NCBI GenBank assembly: GCA_964593455.1
Contig: CAZQHK010000016.1
Location: forward strand, 37,064-101,063
Direction: 5' to 3'
Length of the DNA: 64,000 bases
DNA from: CAZQHK01 sp964593455
GTDB taxonomy: Bacteria; Muiribacteriota; CAYSPT01
The position numbers and the translations under genes were made by a program. Below, piece by piece: positions 42,328 to 50,550 of this stretch. Positions within the stretch are counted from its first letter, which is position 1, and every line of letters starts with the position of its first letter. Under the pieces are notes generated by a model. It saw only the letters and a list, made by a program, of their open reading frames with translations. It searched no databases and was not told where the DNA came from.

Positions 42328-43424
42328 CTTCGATCAACGCCATCCGTTTCGACAGCCTTAAAGGGGCCATGGTATGTGACGAATGCCGGGGTTGGAACCC
42401 GGAAGACATGAGAATTTACTCCGCCGATAAGATCAAGCCGGTTATTCCCGATGAAATCAGGGACCGTTACGGTTTAGTCGCCTGTTACGGCAATACCGGT
42501 TCTTCCAGCACCGGTGACGAGATCAAACAGAAAATCCGGGAACGGGTTCAGAAAGAGTTCGACGATGCCCGGGAACGGTTGGGCCGTCCGCCCGAAACAT
42601 TCCTGACTATACGGAACCTGGCCTACCTGGCTTACGACGAGCAGTGCAAGATGAAACACAGGCACGTGGACGAGCACATGGTCAGCCATTATGGTTTTAA
42701 CACCCGGGATTTCTGCCGCGGATCCTACACGATCGATGACACCACCCAGCCGGGTGGAAAAAGAAAAATAGAGATCAAGGACAAGGACGTACAGAAGGAG
42801 ATTTTAGAAGCGCTCACCTGGAAGAATCGCGGGCAAACCAACCGGGGCGTGTTCGTCAATGCCGGACTGCTGGCCGGTTATGAACCCCGGGAAGGGTTCA
42901 GGATCTACCACACATCGCTTATCGAGTTCATATGCGAACCGGTTCAGTTTATCTTTCTGGCTGAAGGTTCGGGGCTGGACGCCACCGATCTCTTGATGTC
43001 CGAATACATGGGCCGGAAATCATTACCGGAACGGCGAGACGTGATCGACCGGGTGGAAGGTATCATGGCTCTCATCTGTTCGGTAAATACCGCCTCGCGG
43101 CACAATATCGGGGTTGGGGGATATTTTAACATCATCCTGGTTGACGGCCGGGAGAAGGACCCGGCCTCAATGATGCGCTGTATCAACGACCACCGGGCCA
43201 AATTGGTGACCCAGATAGCCGATGCTTACACGCAGAACCTTGTTTCCCGCCGATTGGCCTTTAAATTGGTGGAAGATGTTTTATATAATAAGGCCGGGTT
43301 TCAGGAAACCCGCCAGGCATTTTTTGAGGGATGCAAAGAACCGGAGATCCTGCGAAGACACCTTCGTGGTTACCGGATTGCTTCCCCGAAAGGTCCGGTA
43401 CGGTTAGGGATATTTCTTCCATAG
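42324..43424 (+). CDS. Proteasome-beta-like subunit with predicted N-terminal Thr nucleophile
   Basis: 366 residues, overlapping the previous gene by 4 bases (ATGA). After Met removal the N terminus is Thr-Ser-Ile-Asn-Ala-Ile, as in HslV (Thr-Thr-Ile-Val). Asp19 in MVCDECR and Lys36 in SADKIKPVI fall at the positions of proteasome Asp17 and Lys33, and AEGSGLDA (Ser216) at the Ser129 GSG turn. LAGYEPREGFRIYHTS and then DRVEGIMALICSV match the later strands and helix. Two segments (about 75-170 and the C-terminal 80 residues) are extra compared with ordinary 200-240-residue subunits. Possible relatives are HslV, Anbu and BPH, but length and context fit none. The TAG stop is made by a repeat end. 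Confidence 0.65.
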   Translation: MTSINAIRFDSLKGAMVCDECRGWNPEDMRIYSADKIKPVIPDEIRDRYGLVACYGNTGSSSTGDEIKQKIRERVQKEFDDARERLGRPPETFLTIRNLAYLAYDEQCKMKHRHVDEHMVSHYGFNTRDFCRGSYTIDDTTQPGGKRKIEIKDKDVQKEILEALTWKNRGQTNRGVFVNAGLLAGYEPREGFRIYHTSLIEFICEPVQFIFLAEGSGLDATDLLMSEYMGRKSLPERRDVIDRVEGIMALICSVNTASRHNIGVGGYFNIILVDGREKDPASMMRCINDHRAKLVTQIADAYTQNLVSRRLAFKLVEDVLYNKAGFQETRQAFFEGCKEPEILRRHLRGYRIASPKGPVRLGIFLP

Positions 43425-43441
43425 CCTGGATATTTCACGAG
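43422..43441 (+). repeat. Lone end of the 185-bp repeat
   Basis: TAGCCTGGATATTTCACGAG matches the terminal 20 bases of the 185-bp repeat, but neither the interior nor the second end is present before the next gene at 43507. As in the full copies, its first three bases are the stop codon of the preceding gene. Probably a decayed copy. Confidence 0.65.
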
Positions 43442-43506
43442 AGTAGGCACACTGGTTAGATAGTCAAACAGGACCCGGGGATACGGATTAATGGAGGTGA
43501 TGGAGT

Positions 43507-44949
43507 GTGGTGGCACGAAGCGTAGCCCTCTGGGCGCTTGACATGGCCATGGAGCATGGCGCCTCTTATGCTGAAGTACGGCTTCACCGCATCATCTCCG
43601 AGTCGATCACCATGCGGGACGGTATCGTCGTCGGGCTTAACCGGCATAGCGAACTGGGTATGGGCGTACGGGTCCTGGTGGAAGGCGCCTGGGGGTTTGC
43701 CGGTAACCCCGACCTGACCGGCGATAAAGTGACCAAAGCTGTTAAACGGGCTATTGCTATTGCCCGGGCCTCAGCCCGGGCCGGCGGTACGAAGGTCAAA
43801 CTCGCTCCGGTGGAAAAACAGATCGGAGAATGGTGCTCGCCCTGCGAAAAAGATCCCTGGACGGTACCGCTGGAAGAGAAAATCGATCTACTGCAGCGCT
43901 GCGACGACGCCATGGCCGCGGTGCCGGGGGTGAAGGTCCGGGAGTCGATCCTGCGGTTCTGGAGAGAACACAAACTGTTGGCGACTTCCATCGGTACCCT
44001 GGTCGAGCAAACTATCTACAACACCACTGCCGGTGTTACTGCTAAGGCGGTGGATAAAGGAGATTTTCAGGTCCGGAACTATCCGATGTGTTTCGGTGGT
44101 AACTGGCGACAGGCGGGATACGAGGCGGTTGAGAAACTGGATCTGCTTAAAAACGCCGGCCGTGTGGCTGAGGAGGCCGTCCAGTTGCTCAAAGCGGACC
44201 TGGCGCCCACCGGCAAGGCGGACTTGATCCTGGGCGGGAACCAGCTTGCTCTCCAGGTACACGAGTCCGTAGGTCACCCGATCGAGCTCGACCGGGTCCT
44301 GGGAACCGAGGCGGATTTTGCCGGTACCAGCTTCCTGTCTCCGGACATGTTGAACAACTTCACCTACGGGTCAAAGGTCGTCAACATCGTGGCCGATTCC
44401 GTTACTCCCGGCGGACTGGGTACGTTCGGATACGACGACGAGGGAGTGCCGGCGGGCAGCCATGATATCGTCAAGGAAGGCCGGTTTATCGGGTTTCTCA
44501 CGTCCCGGGAGACTGCCGCCGATATCGGCACGGTTTCCATGGGCGCCATGCGGGCCGACGGATGGAACAATATCCCACTGATCAGGATGGTCAATGTCAG
44601 TCTCCTTCCGGGGGATTGCACCTATGATGAAATAATCGAGTCTACCGAACGGGGGCTGCTCATCACCTGTAACCGCAGTTGGAGCATCGACGACAAACGT
44701 CTCAATTTTCAGTTTGGCGGAGAGATCGGGTGGTGGATCGAGAAAGGCCGGATCGTCAAGATCGTCAAGAACCCCACCTACAACGGTATAACGCCGGTTT
44801 TCTGGCGTAGCTGCGATGCTATCGCCAACCGGGACAGTTGGAAGATGTGGGGTTTTGCCAATTGCGGAAAAGGTCGTCCGGCCCAGGCCGGACGGGTGGG
44901 GCACGGCGTCAGTTGTGCCCGGTTCAGGAACGTGGAGATAGGGGTGTAA
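43507..44949 (+). CDS. TldD-family metalloprotease (second pair)
   Basis: 480 residues. The catalytic motif HESVGH (H252-E-x-x-x-H257) is followed by PIELD, then FGYDDEGVPAGSHDIVKEG. The C-terminal half has LLITCNRSWSIDDKR, GGEIGWWIEKG and CGKGRPAQAGRVGHGVSC with likely zinc-ligand Cys. It is clearly diverged from the first TldD in the window (different catalytic-motif surroundings, about 27 residues longer), so the two are old paralogues rather than a recent duplication. GTG 43507 or 43510 starts it, after GGAGGTGA. It lies 82 bases after the proteasome-like pair on the same strand and directly before its TldE partner. Confidence 0.92.
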   Translation: MVARSVALWALDMAMEHGASYAEVRLHRIISESITMRDGIVVGLNRHSELGMGVRVLVEGAWGFAGNPDLTGDKVTKAVKRAIAIARASARAGGTKVKLAPVEKQIGEWCSPCEKDPWTVPLEEKIDLLQRCDDAMAAVPGVKVRESILRFWREHKLLATSIGTLVEQTIYNTTAGVTAKAVDKGDFQVRNYPMCFGGNWRQAGYEAVEKLDLLKNAGRVAEEAVQLLKADLAPTGKADLILGGNQLALQVHESVGHPIELDRVLGTEADFAGTSFLSPDMLNNFTYGSKVVNIVADSVTPGGLGTFGYDDEGVPAGSHDIVKEGRFIGFLTSRETAADIGTVSMGAMRADGWNNIPLIRMVNVSLLPGDCTYDEIIESTERGLLITCNRSWSIDDKRLNFQFGGEIGWWIEKGRIVKIVKNPTYNGITPVFWRSCDAIANRDSWKMWGFANCGKGRPAQAGRVGHGVSCARFRNVEIGV

Positions 44950-44951
44950 TC

Positions 44952-46304
44952 ATGATCCAGGAAGACTGGGCCAGGCGCCTGCTTAACGAAGCCATCTCCT
45001 TTTCTTCGGCGGACGGGACGGAGATCATCCTGACGGGGGGCAAAATGTTCCTGACCAGATTCGCTGACAACCGCATTCACCAGAATGTTTTGAAAAAAGA
45101 TTACGAGCTTATGGTGAAGACTGTCCTGGGAAATAAAGCCGGGGTGGCTTCCCGCAATGTCTTCGACGGTATCGAGCTCAAACGCCTGGTAGACGATGCT
45201 CTGGAGATAACGCGCCACCAGAAGGAAGACCCAGAGCTGCCGCCTCTGATGGCCATGCCCGATCCTGAAAAGAATATCTTGAAAAGCTATGATCCGCGGG
45301 TCATGAAGGTCACTCCTGATGATAAGTCGACTGTACTTGAAGGATATTTCCGCCGCTCTGGAGCGGAAAACCTGAATATGTCCGGTTCTTTTGTGACCAG
45401 CGACAGTATGCTGGCTTACGCCAATTCCGCGGGAACCTTCAGGTACCACTCCTGGACCAACTCTAACATTATCTTACTGCTGAAGGCTTCTGACGGCCGC
45501 ATCGGCTGGGCCGAGCAGCATGGACCATTTTTTGATGACCTGGATGTGGAGGCACGGTTCGATGAAGCATTGGGCAAGGTCCGAATCCCCGGGGAACCGG
45601 GGGAGATCGAACCCGGCCGGTACACCGTGGTGCTGGAAGAGATGGCGGTTTCGTTCCTGTGGCACGTAATGGCCTTCGACGGATTTTCGGCGCTGGCCCT
45701 GGAGCAGGGAAGAAGTTTCTTCACCGACAGTATCGGGAAGAAGGTAACCGGTGAAAACATTACCATACACGATAATATCTACCATCCGCTTATCAGGGGA
45801 GTTCCCTTCGACTACGAAGGCGTGTGCCGTCAAGAGGTGCCTTTGATCGATAAAGGTGTGGCCATGGGAGTGACTCACAACCGCCGCACCGCCGGCCGAT
45901 CCGGCAGGGAATCAACGGGACACTCTCTACCCCCCGGGGTCCCCTACGGGCCATTCCCGCGTAACCTGGTTATGGAACCGGGAACCGTTAAACGTAACGA
46001 ATTGATCAAGGGAGTGGATAAAGGAATCCTGATCACCCGGCTCTGGTATGTGAACACCCGTGATGAGCGTCAGGCGCTTTTAACCGGGATGACCCGGGGG
46101 GGGACTTTCTGGATTGAAAACGGGGTACCCGTCCGCCCGCTCAAGAACCTGCGTTTCAATGAGAAGGTGCTGGACGCCTTCTCCCGCTGTTCGGGTATCT
46201 CCGACGGACGCCGGGTGTGCGCCTCGGAGTTCGGCGGCCACGGTGCTTTCCCCTGTGTCAGGCTCGAGGACTTCCATATCACCGGATGCTCGAAATCGTT
46301 GTAG
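44952..46304 (+). CDS. TldE/PmbA-family protein (second pair)
   Basis: Non-metal partner of the preceding TldD, 450 residues. There is no HExxxH. Family traits are the N-terminal FADNRIHQNVLKKDYELMVK, RYTVVLEEMAVSFLWHVMAF at the position of the TldD zinc helix, VPFDYEGVCRQEVPLIDKG, and the C-terminal LLTGMTRGGTFWIENG. ATG 44952 is chosen with GGGGTG upstream and 2 bases after the tldD stop; the frame also runs upstream to 44838 inside tldD. Its TAG stop is formed by copy 3 of the 185-bp repeat. Confidence 0.88.
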   Translation: MIQEDWARRLLNEAISFSSADGTEIILTGGKMFLTRFADNRIHQNVLKKDYELMVKTVLGNKAGVASRNVFDGIELKRLVDDALEITRHQKEDPELPPLMAMPDPEKNILKSYDPRVMKVTPDDKSTVLEGYFRRSGAENLNMSGSFVTSDSMLAYANSAGTFRYHSWTNSNIILLLKASDGRIGWAEQHGPFFDDLDVEARFDEALGKVRIPGEPGEIEPGRYTVVLEEMAVSFLWHVMAFDGFSALALEQGRSFFTDSIGKKVTGENITIHDNIYHPLIRGVPFDYEGVCRQEVPLIDKGVAMGVTHNRRTAGRSGRESTGHSLPPGVPYGPFPRNLVMEPGTVKRNELIKGVDKGILITRLWYVNTRDERQALLTGMTRGGTFWIENGVPVRPLKNLRFNEKVLDAFSRCSGISDGRRVCASEFGGHGAFPCVRLEDFHITGCSKSL

Positions 46305-46486
46305 CCCGCAAATTTCACCAGTATGTCTATTACGGCCACGAATTCACACGCACCTTCTGCGTTACGCTCGGTCGCCTGTCCTCGACGTATCGCAACGGAT
46401 ACGCTTGCGGAAGGCTTAGTCGCGGGCCTTGAAGCTGCGCACGACTTCGCGACCTCATGACGACAACTCGTGAAATTTGCGGGCTA
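46302..46486. repeat. 185-bp inverted-ended repeat, copy 3 (right edge of protease island)
   Basis: Ends TAGCCCGCAAATTTCACCAG and CTCGTGAAATTTGCGGGCTA, with internal CGACGTATCGCAACGGATACG. Same orientation and exact length as copy 2, so the protease island (38210-46301) lies between two direct copies. The element carries an imperfect hairpin around CGTATC/GATACG and could work as a bidirectional transcript end. Confidence 0.85.
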
Positions 46487-46590
46487 GCCCTCACCTTTTA
46501 TGTTTGCTCATGCGTTTATTAAACAATGCAGGACTCCACTTCTGGTAGTGTATACTAATGGGTAGTGAAACGTGTTACCAAAAGGGTATC

Positions 46591-48414
46591 GTGAGGAATT
46601 TCATGTACTTTGGCGGTTTACGAAAATGGTTGCAGGGCTCCGGAATCCGTGCCGTTCTAGGAACAGCAATTGGATACCTGTTTATTCTCCTGATATTCAC
46701 CTATCCGCTTATCCTTCGTTTCTCCACTCACATTTACGGACATCTCAATGATGACACGGTCTCTCCTTACTGGTATTCGTGGTATGCGGCCGACCACCTG
46801 GGAGAATTTATCAGTCACCCGGAAAAACTGTTCTGGACCGACCTGATGTATCAACCGGAAGGATACAACATACACGTTTATATCCCACATTTGCACAACA
46901 ACATTTTCATGGTGCCGTTTAGGCTGCTCTGGGGGAGCCCGGCAGATGGAAACAGTTTTAGCCTGCTCTTGCTTCTCCTGAACGGTGTGTCGGTTTTCCT
47001 GCTGGCCCGCAGCCTGTTGGAGGATACCGCTTTGGCATTCCTGTCCGGTTTATTGTTTATGATTAATCCGTTCTCCGTCCGGGCCGCACTCAACGTCAAC
47101 CGGACAGACCAGGCACTCATGTGGTTCCTGCCATTGTTCCTGATGATGTATCTTCGTTATCAGGAACAAGGTGGTCGGGGTCGGGGAATTATCGCTTCAC
47201 TGCTTCTGGTCTCGATGGGGTTTTTCTACTGGTTCTATCCGTTATTTACCTTTATTTTGCTTCTCCTGCACAGCGGTATGATGTATTTCAAAAAAGGAAC
47301 GCTGCGGTTACGCAGAAATCTTTTAAGACTTCTGACAGTATGCATTCTCGCGGGTTTTCTCACGCTGCCGCTGCTCTATCCATACCTGCAAATTGCCCTT
47401 AAACATGGGCGTGTGCAGGGTCTTGCGGCAGGCAACCTCCTGCCGATGAAGACGCCGTCAGCGAGTGATACTCCCGATGAGCTTTCCGGTGAACGGCCGT
47501 TCACCTGGATGTCTCCCTCATTTTTCTTCCAGGAGCCGCTGGTAGCAACATGTTTGGTGCTTCTCCTTCCACTTCTATTTCTGAAGGGAAAGAAACCGTG
47601 GTTGTGGATTGTAGGAGCCGTGCTGTACTTTTTACTGGCTCTCGGTAACAGCTTGTGGATACCGGGTTTGAATATCACCATACCCCTTCCTTTCGGATTC
47701 CTCTATGCTTTTGTCCCGTTTTTCTCCCGGGTGCTTGATACGACTCGTTTTGCTGTTTTTTCTTGTTTCTGCCTGGCCCTGGCCGCCGGCTACTCGGTTA
47801 AGGCTGTGATCGGAAAAATTCCTTCTCGTTCCCGGCAAAAACTGGTCTCATGGGGAGTCATCGTGCTGGTTGTTCTTATTCCCGGTTTGCTGTTGGTGCG
47901 CCACCCGGCGATGCTCATCCCGCTTCCGGATTTCCCTCCTGAACTGGAGACGGTCATACAAGACGGCGGCAAAGTAATCGATATTCCCCTGCTCTCGGCT
48001 GAAACAGCCGTGGAAGGAGCATACTGGCAGATTCATCATGGCCGTCCGAGACTGACCGGATTCGGTGTGCATATTGGATTTGCTCATCCCCCCGAGTTCG
48101 ACCGGCTGGTTGAAAAAAACACGTTCCTATCTTTTCTCTCTCACCTGGGCCAGCGAAAACAGGGCACGATAGGGCAAACGCAGTCCTTCGATAAACGTGA
48201 TCTTGAATCGATCAAATCAAAGGGTTTCACGCTGCTCGTCCATCATTTGAGAGGCTACGGGAATGATGGTGGAAGCGGTGGTAACATCAGTCGTCATCAC
48301 CAGCCGTTGTCGAAGACGGCCAGACTAGCTAGAATGAATGTGTCAAAATTGCTCAGGGAGCACCTGGGAAAACCGATAGAAAGCTCACCTGCGCTGGAGA
48401 TATACCGTCTATGA
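46591..48414 (+). CDS. Polytopic membrane protein, GT-C-glycosyltransferase-like
   Basis: About 607 residues with around eleven to twelve membrane segments and a C-terminal soluble domain. The first outer loop (GHLNDDTVSPYWYSWYAADH) has an acidic pair after helix 1, the arrangement typical of GT-C enzymes. QPEGYNIHVYIPHLHNN follows. It has no close match to a named family that I can recall; a mannosyl/arabinosyltransferase-like role is an inference from topology. A TATACT hexamer at 46551-46556 could be its -10. That would exclude ATG 46558 as start and favour GTG 46591, which has AAAGGG upstream. No partner gene overlaps it. Confidence 0.65.
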   Translation: MRNFMYFGGLRKWLQGSGIRAVLGTAIGYLFILLIFTYPLILRFSTHIYGHLNDDTVSPYWYSWYAADHLGEFISHPEKLFWTDLMYQPEGYNIHVYIPHLHNNIFMVPFRLLWGSPADGNSFSLLLLLLNGVSVFLLARSLLEDTALAFLSGLLFMINPFSVRAALNVNRTDQALMWFLPLFLMMYLRYQEQGGRGRGIIASLLLVSMGFFYWFYPLFTFILLLLHSGMMYFKKGTLRLRRNLLRLLTVCILAGFLTLPLLYPYLQIALKHGRVQGLAAGNLLPMKTPSASDTPDELSGERPFTWMSPSFFFQEPLVATCLVLLLPLLFLKGKKPWLWIVGAVLYFLLALGNSLWIPGLNITIPLPFGFLYAFVPFFSRVLDTTRFAVFSCFCLALAAGYSVKAVIGKIPSRSRQKLVSWGVIVLVVLIPGLLLVRHPAMLIPLPDFPPELETVIQDGGKVIDIPLLSAETAVEGAYWQIHHGRPRLTGFGVHIGFAHPPEFDRLVEKNTFLSFLSHLGQRKQGTIGQTQSFDKRDLESIKSKGFTLLVHHLRGYGNDGGSGGNISRHHQPLSKTARLARMNVSKLLREHLGKPIESSPALEIYRL

Positions 48415-48460
48415 GCCTGTGGCATTGCCGCCGTATCCGCTTCAAGAAAAACAGGTGGAA

Positions 48461-49867
48461 CTACTTACCCCCGAGGATGTCCGAGACATCCAAAAGCTCC
48501 AGGGCTTTCTTTAACTGGTAGTCTCGCTCAAGAATCTCCGCGTTTTCTTTCTTCAACTTCTCTTCATCGGAAAGTTCTTCTTCCTCGGTCCCTTCTTCGG
48601 CCGGTTCTTCTTGCTTATCAACCTGATCATGATTGTTCCGCTCTTCTTCTTCCTGCTCTTTCCAGATGTCTTTCAGGAAGTTGTCCTCTTTCTCCGGGTC
48701 TTCTTCCCCCAACTCATCTTTTTCGGTGGTTTCCTTTTTCTTCTTGGGAATCTCGATTACCACGTCGGGAGTGAGTCCTTTTTCGTGGATGACTACACCG
48801 CTGGGTGTGTAATACTTGGAGACTGTCACCACCAGCGACGAGCCGTCGAGCAGTGGGAAAATATGTTGAACCGAGCCTTTGCCGAAGGATTTCATTCCCA
48901 GCAGGATACCCCGTTTGTTGTCCCGGATAGCACCGGAAACGATCTCTGAGGCCGAAGCTGAGCCCTGGTTGATGAGAACTATCAGGGGGATTTTTGGGAA
49001 AATTGGTTCCTGATTGGTGTAATACTTGGCATTACTCGACGGTATCCGTCCCTGGGTGTAGACGACCAGATCATCTTTTGGCAGGAACATGCTGCTGACC
49101 TCCACCGCTCCCTGCAGGAGACCGCCGGGATTCGATCTAAGATCGAGGATCAGGCCTTTCGGGTTATCTTTTTTCAGGGTCAGCAGGTTTTCACGGAGGT
49201 CTTTCCCGGTGTCACGGCTGAAATTGACGATGCGGACATACCCATACTTTTCATCGAACATCCGGGATTTTACCGATTTCAGGTGGATGACCGCCCGGGT
49301 CAGGTCAAATATAAGGGGTTTGACCTCATCTTTGCGTTTGATGGTCAGGATACACAGGGTTCCGGGGACGCCGCGCATCTTATTGACCGCTTCTTCCAGC
49401 GTTATTCCCCGGGTAAACTCATCGTCTATCTTGATGATGCGGTCCATGGCTTCCACGCCGGCCCGTTCCGCGGGAGTGTCCTCCAGGGGAGAGACGACAG
49501 TGAGTATTTCATCCCTGATGCTGATCACGATCCCCAGGCCTCCGTACTCTCCTTTGAGCCGGATTCCCATCTCCTCGCTCTCTTTTTTTTCGATGAAATG
49601 AGTGTAGGGATCGAGACTTTTGACGTATTCCTTGATTAAAGTGTAAACCATCTCCTGCGAGGTAAATTTCTTCTCGTATTTTTCGTACAGAGTAGTCACT
49701 GCTTGCCGCAGTATGTTGATATCGCGCCTGAAATCATCTTCGGTGCTTTTTTTCTTGAGTCCTTTGCCCTTTTCTACCGGGGCGGCCAGACTGAATGAGA
49801 AGGAGAGCAGAACCAATAAAGCGGTTATGGTCAGAATTGACATTCGTTTGCGAATAGAATTAAACAT
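48461..49867 (-). CDS. ctpA: Carboxy-terminal processing protease (S41 family)
   Basis: Exported serine protease that trims C termini of envelope proteins. A signal/anchor segment (about residues 9-29, MSILTITALLVLLSFSFSLA) is followed by the N-terminal domain, then a PDZ domain (GLGIVISIRDEILTVVSPLE to GITLEEAVNKMRG). The protease core has LDLRSNPGGLLQGAVEVSS, the nucleophile Ser in NQGSASASEIVSGAI and the Lys in KSFGKGSVQHIFPL. The last ~95 residues form an unusual acidic, Lys/Glu-rich helical tail (ELGEEDPEKEDNFLKD and following). Length 468. It is divergent from the lipoprotein gene at 50145. Confidence 0.93.
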   Translation of the reverse strand: MFNSIRKRMSILTITALLVLLSFSFSLAAPVEKGKGLKKKSTEDDFRRDINILRQAVTTLYEKYEKKFTSQEMVYTLIKEYVKSLDPYTHFIEKKESEEMGIRLKGEYGGLGIVISIRDEILTVVSPLEDTPAERAGVEAMDRIIKIDDEFTRGITLEEAVNKMRGVPGTLCILTIKRKDEVKPLIFDLTRAVIHLKSVKSRMFDEKYGYVRIVNFSRDTGKDLRENLLTLKKDNPKGLILDLRSNPGGLLQGAVEVSSMFLPKDDLVVYTQGRIPSSNAKYYTNQEPIFPKIPLIVLINQGSASASEIVSGAIRDNKRGILLGMKSFGKGSVQHIFPLLDGSSLVVTVSKYYTPSGVVIHEKGLTPDVVIEIPKKKKETTEKDELGEEDPEKEDNFLKDIWKEQEEEERNNHDQVDKQEEPAEEGTEEEELSDEEKLKKENAEILERDYQLKKALELLDVSDILGGK

Positions 49868-49942
49868 CCAGATGTACCAACCTTCCTATGGTGTGGAATT
49901 GAAGACGTGCTGCTTTTTCCGTGTAACAGCAAAATTTGGAAC

Positions 49943-49951
49943 ATTTTACCA
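49943..49951 (-). promoter_or_regulatory. Extended -10 promoter of the S41 protease gene
   Basis: TGGTAAAAT on the minus strand, with TTGTAT 18 bp upstream as -35. It lies about 75 bases before ATG 49867, in a 277-bp divergent gap (49868-50144) that holds no other supported feature. Confidence 0.5.
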
Positions 49952-50144
49952 TACGGAATACCGTCAATACAAGCCAGGACTCGGTTTTGCCGAGACGGTA
50001 ACTTTTCGCCAAGCAATCAGTGCCTTTAGATAGAAATAACGTATCTTCAACAGGTATAGTTTCACGCTACAGTTTACCTTTCTCTTTGCCGATACAACAT
50101 GGGGAAGATGGTGTTAGAAACAATTACTTGAAGGGGTCGTTCGA

Positions 50145-50510
50145 GTGAATAAGAAAATTTTAGCGGTAGTGCTGGTACTATTTGGCTGTATGGCGATGGC
50201 GTTCGGCTGTCAGGTAAATGAACGTGGGGACAAGATGGGAGCGGTTGAAGGTCTTGTGACCGATTCCATGGGTACGCCGATCGAAGGAGTTAAAATTTCC
50301 GCTACCGGCGTCAGATGGGCGTCGCAGTTTACGAATTCCGACTCCAAAGGCAAGTTCGTATTGGGCGATATTCCCATCGGAGACCAGGTTGTCTTTGCGG
50401 AAAAAACCGGATATATCAAGCGCATGCGGGCCGTGACTATCCCTCTCGGCGATACCGTTTACAGTGTCAACTTCATCATGGTCCGGGAAGATTTGTATCT
50501 CGGTCAGTAA
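50145..50510 (+). CDS. Small lipoprotein with carboxypeptidase-regulatory-like (beta-sandwich) domain
   Basis: 121 residues. The signal peptide ends in the lipobox AFGC (Cys22), so it is predicted to be lipid-anchored. The rest is one CarboxypepD_reg-type Ig-like domain: GAVEGLVTDSMGTPIEGVKI, TNSDSKGKFVLGDIPIGDQV, FAEKTGYIKRMRAVTIPL. Such domains bind glycans or act as spacers in surface proteins. The next gene starts with the same kind of domain, so the two are likely related by duplication. GTG 50145 starts it with AGGGG about 8 bases upstream. Confidence 0.8.
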   Translation: MNKKILAVVLVLFGCMAMAFGCQVNERGDKMGAVEGLVTDSMGTPIEGVKISATGVRWASQFTNSDSKGKFVLGDIPIGDQVVFAEKTGYIKRMRAVTIPLGDTVYSVNFIMVREDLYLGQ

Positions 50511-50550
50511 ACCGCTGTCTTTGACCGGGAACGTGCAGAGGAGAAACAAC

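Noticed and set aside
41239..43424. HslV, Anbu or BPH identity for the proteasome-like proteins
   Set aside because: HslV would have hslU beside it and is about 175 residues. Anbu and BPH are about 210-250 residues, and Anbu sits with ATP-grasp, alpha-E and transglutaminase genes. Length and neighbours do not fit.
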